Assembly (NCBI GenBank): GCA_004519485.1
Contig: CP038114.1
Span: 509,501 to 573,500 of the forward strand
DNA: 64,000 nt
Direction of reading: 5' to 3'
Source of the DNA: Nannochloropsis oceanica
Lineage: Eukaryota > Sar > Eustigmatophyceae > Eustigmatales > Monodopsidaceae
Below, one piece after another: positions 59,541 through 64,000 of the stretch. Both the position numbers and the translations under genes were made by a program. The number at the start of each line of letters is the position of its first letter. Position 1 is the stretch's first letter. The notes beneath the pieces were generated by a model that saw only the letters and a program-made list of their open reading frames with translations, made no database searches and was not told where the DNA came from.

Positions 59541-60134
59541 TTATGGGAGCCCGGTAGGGGCGGGGGTAGAGGCACCGGGCTTGCAGAGGTACCTGGTGGA
59601 TTTGGCTCCATCTTTCTCTGTACAGTCCGTGTTGGTGACAGCAAGGGTGCCAACGTTGCCCGCAGCGAAGATAACAGTCAGAGGCGTCGCCACAGTGGCC
59701 GTGAACTCCTGACGGCGGAAAACGCCCGAAAGCTTGTAATAGAAAGATTCGCTGCTGGTCTTGTTGTGCTTCTTCTGCGCCGAGATCATGGCGCTCTTGG
59801 GGAGCTTATTGATCTTCCTCAGCGTGTAACGGGCACCCGTAACCTTGCAAACGGTTCCCTTATCGTTGAGGAGCGGGTTGCACTCACTAGGGGCAAAGTT
59901 CACGGCACTAATGTTGACGTTGTTCGAGTCCACAAGCCTCACGTTCAAGCCAATGTCATCCACCAAGGGAACATACGTCCCGGTAGGGTCGTCGACGTAG
60001 CCCTTGAGACTCCATTGGTCCTTGTTCTCCCTGGCCACGTCGACAGCCTTGATGGAGGTGAGGGTCACCATCGGCTGAGCCGCAGTCAGGACAAACGTGG
60101 TGCCGAGGGCAAGGAGAGAAAAAGCGCTACGCAT
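59541..60134 (-). CDS. Secreted protein of unknown function (copy A)
   Basis: Single exon, 197 residues. A clear signal peptide (MRSAFSLLALGTTFVLTAAQ) precedes a beta-rich domain with four cysteines and several N-glycosylation motifs (NIS, NKT). Notable stretches are YVDDPTGTYVPLVDDIGLNV, CNPLLNDKGTVCKVTGARY and DCTEKDGAKSTRYLC. The tail is Pro/Thr-rich (TPAPTG). I do not recognise the family. A second copy begins beyond the window's right edge. Confidence 0.7.
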   Translation of the reverse strand: MRSAFSLLALGTTFVLTAAQPMVTLTSIKAVDVARENKDQWSLKGYVDDPTGTYVPLVDDIGLNVRLVDSNNVNISAVNFAPSECNPLLNDKGTVCKVTGARYTLRKINKLPKSAMISAQKKHNKTSSESFYYKLSGVFRRQEFTATVATPLTVIFAAGNVGTLAVTNTDCTEKDGAKSTRYLCKPGASTPAPTGLP

Positions 60135-62340
60135 GATGTGTCACGTGTGTTTGCTGTGGTGGTGTGAGTTGAAATATATTGTTGGAAATGAGTGCATTGC
60201 TTTGATCCATACGGCGGCTGCTGTATAGAGCCTTCAGTATCTGAATGAAGCACAATTTGGGACGAGGAGGAAGGAAGAAGCAGAGAGAGCAGGCGAGCAC
60301 AAATGATTCTGAATATTCTGTGTACAAAATTGTGGACGTGTGCGGGTTCGGTGGGGGGGATGCGCAATGCATGCACTCACGGCTGGCATGTGACGGAGAA
60401 AGGGATGAGGACGATGAGAAGGGGGGAGAGGACACAGTGCGTTCTTTTAACGACTGCATTGCTTTGGGATTGAATTTCGAATATCAAAAATGATCTAAAT
60501 TGTCCAGAATTTCCACAAAAGCAGGAGAAATATATACAAGGAGAGCAGATGGCAAGGAAGTCGTGAAACGGAGAGAGATGAGGGAAAACGTGGAAGGAAG
60601 GTCAGGAGAGAAAGGGAAAAATGAAGAGGGGGATAAGGGAAATAGAAAATGAAGAAGAAAGAGAGCATGGGGAAGGCGGCAGGAAGGTGCGGAAAAGGGG
60701 GAAGGGTTTGAATAGAAGAACGTGAGGAGACATCGTTTGGAGGAAGGCTAAGGCAAAAGGCAGAAGGAAGGGAGAAGAGGGAGGAAGGGATCAAAGCCAT
60801 TTCGAAGGTATGAGACGAAGAATAAGGGAGTTGAGGTGCGGGGAGATAAAGGGGAGGGAGAGAGACGGGAAGGAGGGAAGCTTATAGAGAGAAGAGGGGA
60901 GGAAGACAGGAGAAAAGGGGGAAGGAGAAAGGGAAACGGGGAAGGAGATAGGGAAGGTGTGGAAGGGGGGTAGAAGAAGAGGGAAGATTATGGAGAGGAG
61001 GATAGTGCCAGAAAAAAAGGGGTAAGGTGCAAATGCTCGACGACATTGTATCTGCCTGGTGGCAGGCGAGTTCTCCATGTATGTGGAGAGCGGTGAGGTC
61101 AGCGGCACATGTTGGAAAAAAGAGGGCCCGTGATGTGAGAGGGCCGAGACAGCGCAGTGGTTCCCTTCGTGCTGTGGTCACTGTAGCCCTCTAACGAAGG
61201 ACGCGTTGCATCGCGCCACACTTGGACCAAATCGTGCTACCATAGGATAGCATAGCGCAAAGAAGCTAGGGAATCCATGGGGCGCTCAGAGTCCCTCAGG
61301 TAGAGACCAATCAGTGATTGGGGCCAGCCTCTGGTCGATTACATGTGTGTGCATGTGACAAGAACAATGTACAAAGAATTATCACACACAACAGGAAGAC
61401 GGAAGAGCAAAAGCGCATTTTGGAAGTTTTTATTTCTCTGGTTTTTGGTTTTTTTTGTTTTTTTTTGGTTTTTGTGATTTCCGGTTGGCGGTTGGTTTCC
61501 TTTTGTTTTTCGGTTGGCCCTCCCTCTGAGAAAAGCAAAAATTTGAAACCAGGAGCGACATACTCAAGAGGAAAGAAAGACAAAATCGCCGCAGCTGCGG
61601 ATGGTTGTGGAAGCGATGCTCCATCGAGCAGCGCTAATGGTGGCGGTAGCGGTCACTGCGGTGTCAATAGCATCCCAGAGGTCCCACTCTGGCGGGAGTG
61701 CGCCGCAGTCTACGGTTGGAAGATAGATCATGGATGACACCATCTCATACAGCGCAACGACTGAGATCGAGAATTCTTGGGTGTTGGATAACATCCAAGG
61801 TCTTAACGAGATCTTCACTACCATAGAATTCATATGGCGGATGGCATATAGCCGGCGTTTTGAATCTTTGCAAGGAACATTAAACGTGAAGAGGCAATCC
61901 ATTTTATGGCACCAAGAGTGCGCGTCTCCAACGCTGGTGAGATCTCTCTTTATAAAAGAACTTTGCGTTCCGAAATATTCACGGTTTTCACCTTTGTGTT
62001 TTACCCATGCACCACCCCACCACTTGCCCTGTCGCACGAAAGATGGAAAGAAATCAGGTCTACAAATTTCACTTGGTGACTTGGTGTGTGTGTGTCTTTT
62101 TCCTATGTATGTAGTGCATTTGGCGTTCCCGAGTAATTTCTTCCCAGGTGGTCGTCGCCTCGCGGGTCCACCCACATAAGTCCCTCCCTCCCTCCTCATC
62201 GCCAGTTTTCAGAGCCCATATGAACGTTTGCACCACATGGAATCCCTCTGCACCCCATACATGCACGTGCACACAATCAAACACATACAGTGCCATTGTA
62301 AGCAAAGAGACGTGAAGAGATGACACAGGCAGTCAGTCGT
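60135..62340. other. Long spacer: purine-rich tract and unproven ORFs
   Basis: 60500-61010 is a GGA/GAA-rich tract. A T-run lies at about 61448-61475. On the minus strand an ORF of 211 codons (62199-61564) and on the plus strand one of 149 codons (61730-62179) overlap; neither has a domain I recognise. Confidence 0.35.
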
Positions 62341-63332
62341 ACCAATGCCAGGTACAGCCGCAGAGCAGCCCGCAAAAATGAAGGTACCGCCATTTTTCAG
62401 CATCGTCCTCCTTCATCACAAGACCAATGCACACACACATTAGTGCCAAATATGTAGAAAATAACAAGCTAGAAGGTAAAAACACTACCATATGACCACA
62501 CCCCAGAATACGAAGAAAAACATAAAATAACAACTGTCGTTGTGGTGAGAGTGTCATCAGCTGGGGGCGTGATGAGGGAGCCGCCTGCAAGGAAAACCAG
62601 AGATGGAGGTAGGGAAGGGTTGGGTCATTGAATGTGAAGAAAGACCGAAATGTGTGGCCTCCATCCATCCATCCATCCATCCCTCCATCCATCCCTCCCT
62701 CCCTCCCTCCCTACCCTTTTCCAGTCCAGACGAATCGGATGTTTCACCCAACCGTCCTCGTCTAGCTCAGGACCCTGGAGGAGGGAGGAAGGAAGGGAGG
62801 GAGGAAGGGAGGCAGAGTCAGCGGATGGCGTGAAAGTAGGCGGAAGGAGGGAGGAAAGGAGGGAGGGAGGGAAGGAGGGAAGGAGGGAAAGAGGGGGACT
62901 TCGAGAAGACGGTTTGTACGAAAGAGGAAGAAAGGAAGACGGCGAGCGAGGGAGGATGGGAGGGAGGGAGGGAGGAGGGTACGGACCATGAGAGTGTAGA
63001 CGCCATCGGGGGCAGCGTGGACGGCCAGGTCCAGGGCGACGGAGTTGTGACTGGCAGTAGGGAGGGAGGGAGGGAGGGAAGGAGGGAGGGAGAGAGGGAG
63101 AGTAAGTCAAAGGACGAGGTGGAAGAGAGGGAGGGCGTGTGGCCGGTGGGCACGGAGGAAGAAAGGGAGGGGAGGAGAATGTTCATGAATCCCATTGGAG
63201 GGAGGGAGGGAGGGAGGACGTACCGGTGGGGGGGCTGATGCGTCTTCTTGGGGAGAAGGTTGAGGAGTGACCAGAGGATGGGCGTGAGGGTCTTGGTGTT
63301 GCTCTCCGTGATGCAGTCCCCCAAAAGGATAC
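62341..63332 (-). CDS. 3' exons of an unrecognised gene
   Basis: Consecutive minus-strand exons with good splice sites: 63332-63224 (GILLGDCITESNTKTLTP), 63050-62987 (HNSVALDLAVHAAPDGVYTLM), 62774-62715 (GPELDEDGWVKHPIRLDW) and a last exon from 62584, which stays open to about 62336 but whose frame is less convincing. Introns hold GGGA tracts as in the other genes. No start or upstream exon is visible between 63332 and the secreted-protein gene, so the 5' end may have been lost at the duplication border. Family not recognised. Confidence 0.45.
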
Positions 63333-63435
63333 CTGGAGAAGAGGGGGGTGGAGGAGGAAAAAAAGACGAAATCGAAGACAAAGACAAAGAAGAAGAAGCA
63401 TGGGGGAAAAAAAAGGAATGATAGAAGCGTTTGCA

Positions 63436-63663
63436 CTATCTTGATTCACCGGCTACATTTTGGACTTTAGTTACCTGTCTTGAAGATCTACACGGAAAAT
63501 TGAGCCATGTTTTCCTCCTCCCGCATGCAGGCTTCAAAGAAGCCTCTTGTAGACGTATGAGGCAATTGAAGCTCTCAACATAAGTGGCACACGAGCAACA
63601 AATAAAAACACATACACAACACAACACAAACACGAACAAAGGCATTGTCACACGCCTAGACAA
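63436..63663 (-). CDS. Possible 75-residue Cys-rich small protein (copy B)
   Basis: Counterpart of 59408-59190, with three extra residues from a 9-bp indel and two amino-acid changes. Same low certainty. Confidence 0.25.
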   Translation of the reverse strand: MSRRVTMPLFVFVLCCVCVFICCSCATYVESFNCLIRLQEASLKPACGRRKTWLNFPCRSSRQVTKVQNVAGESR

Positions 63664-63795
63664 GTCGACACATCACGTATGGAAGGTGGAGCTTCCAGAC
63701 TGACAAGGGGCATACAGAACCTTATCATCATAAACACATTAGAGACGGGAGCGAGACATGAAACTTGTCATGGTTATGATCCGTTGTAAGGCCGT

Positions 63796-64000
63796 TTATG
63801 GTTTCCCGCCACCGGTAGGGGCGGGAGTAGGGGCACCAGGCGTGCAGAGGTACCTGGTGGATTTGGCTCCATCTTTCTCTGTACAGTCCGTGTTGGTGAC
63901 AGCAAGGGTGCCAACGTTGCCCGCAGCGAAGATAACAGTCAGAGGCGTCGCCACAGTGGCCGTGAACTCCTGACGGCGGAAAACGCCCGAAAGCTTGTAA
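63796..64000 (-). CDS. Secreted protein of unknown function (copy B, partial)
   Basis: The C-terminal 67 codons are present and the gene runs off the window. Almost identical to copy A, except at the tail, which reads PGAPTPAPTGGGKP instead of PGASTPAPTGLP. Confidence 0.75.
   Translation of the reverse strand, partial: YKLSGVFRRQEFTATVATPLTVIFAAGNVGTLAVTNTDCTEKDGAKSTRYLCTPGAPTPAPTGGGKP

Larger units (their letters stand above)
59015..59740 (+). repeat. Segmental duplication, copy A
   Basis: Direct copy of 63270-64000 at an offset of about 4.26 kb. It contains a decayed exon fragment (59075-59015, minus), a small Cys-rich ORF and the 3' part of a secreted-protein gene. Identity is near-complete from about 59200 onward and poorer to the left. 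Confidence 0.9.
63270..64000 (+). repeat. Segmental duplication, copy B
   Basis: Counterpart of 59015-59740 and cut by the window edge. It differs by a few substitutions and small indels, including a 9-bp insertion near 63479 and a 6-bp insertion in the tail of the secreted-protein gene. Confidence 0.9.

Noticed and set aside
61564-62199. 211-codon minus ORF and overlapping 149-codon plus ORF
   Set aside because: No recognisable domain, opposite strands both open, no splice structure like the neighbours; kept only as an unproven note.

Overview
The window is nuclear DNA of a compact, intron-bearing photosynthetic eukaryote, most likely a eustigmatophyte alga of the Nannochloropsis/Microchloropsis type. 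This is inferred from three things. Several proteins carry a heterokont-style plastid presequence (signal peptide followed by an 'AGAF' or 'SGAF' cleavage motif). The intergenic spaces are short. Most introns carry long CCCT or GGGA tetranucleotide tracts. There is no operon structure, CRISPR array or rRNA, and no tRNA that I could support.

Layout. 0.5-2.1 kb: plastid-targeted short-chain dehydrogenase (-). 2.9-3.6 kb: 5'-truncated peroxisomal enoyl-CoA reductase remnant (-). 3.6-5.1 kb: inverted transposon ends and a broken Fanzor (eukaryotic TnpB-like RNA-guided nuclease) gene (+). 5.1-6.0 kb: purine-rich low complexity. 7.2-8.1 kb: exosome subunit RRP42 (-), divergent from NOL9/GRC3 RNA kinase (+, 8.4-11.6 kb). 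12.1-13.4 kb: plastid membrane protein (-). 13.8-14.9 kb: DUF1764 protein (-). 15.3-17.8 kb: BRAP-type RING/UBP ubiquitin ligase (+). 18.5-20.2 kb: 2OG-Fe(II) oxygenase-like protein with acidic ends (+). 20.5-23.3 kb: ten-exon PP2A catalytic subunit (-). 24.5-25.4 kb: R3H-domain ORF ended by a second copy of the transposon end. 27.4-31.3 kb: 1304-residue degenerate myosin-like protein (+). 32.6-34.1 kb: nucleoredoxin-like protein (-). 34.2-35.7 kb: uncertain ORF with a 171-bp in-frame duplication. 36.8-38.4 kb: sphingomyelin-synthase-like PAP2 protein (-). 39.9-47.7 kb: 25-exon secreted glucose/sorbosone dehydrogenase-like gene (-). 49.9-52.5 kb: TFIIH subunit TFB1/p62 (+). 52.9-55.5 kb: M32 carboxypeptidase (-). 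56.4-57.2 kb: plastid FAM210/DUF1279 protein (-). 57.7-58.5 kb: membrane-anchored BAG-domain protein (+). 59-64 kb: a direct segmental duplication holding two copies of a secreted-protein gene.

Most genes are housekeeping and do not form one pathway. RRP42 and NOL9 share a short divergent promoter region and both act in pre-rRNA processing.

The most unusual signals are: the decayed Fanzor element with a structured, repeated end that could be its guide-RNA locus; a full-length myosin-motor fold that has lost its nucleotide-binding motifs; introns whose two ends are long complementary GGGA and CCCT tracts able to form a stem joining the splice sites; and two cases where an intron holds a partial 'echo' of the exon that follows it.

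Exon borders were read by eye from GT/GC-AG sites. For the spliced genes reported with exact exons the summed coding length is a multiple of three, except TFB1, whose last exon changes frame.
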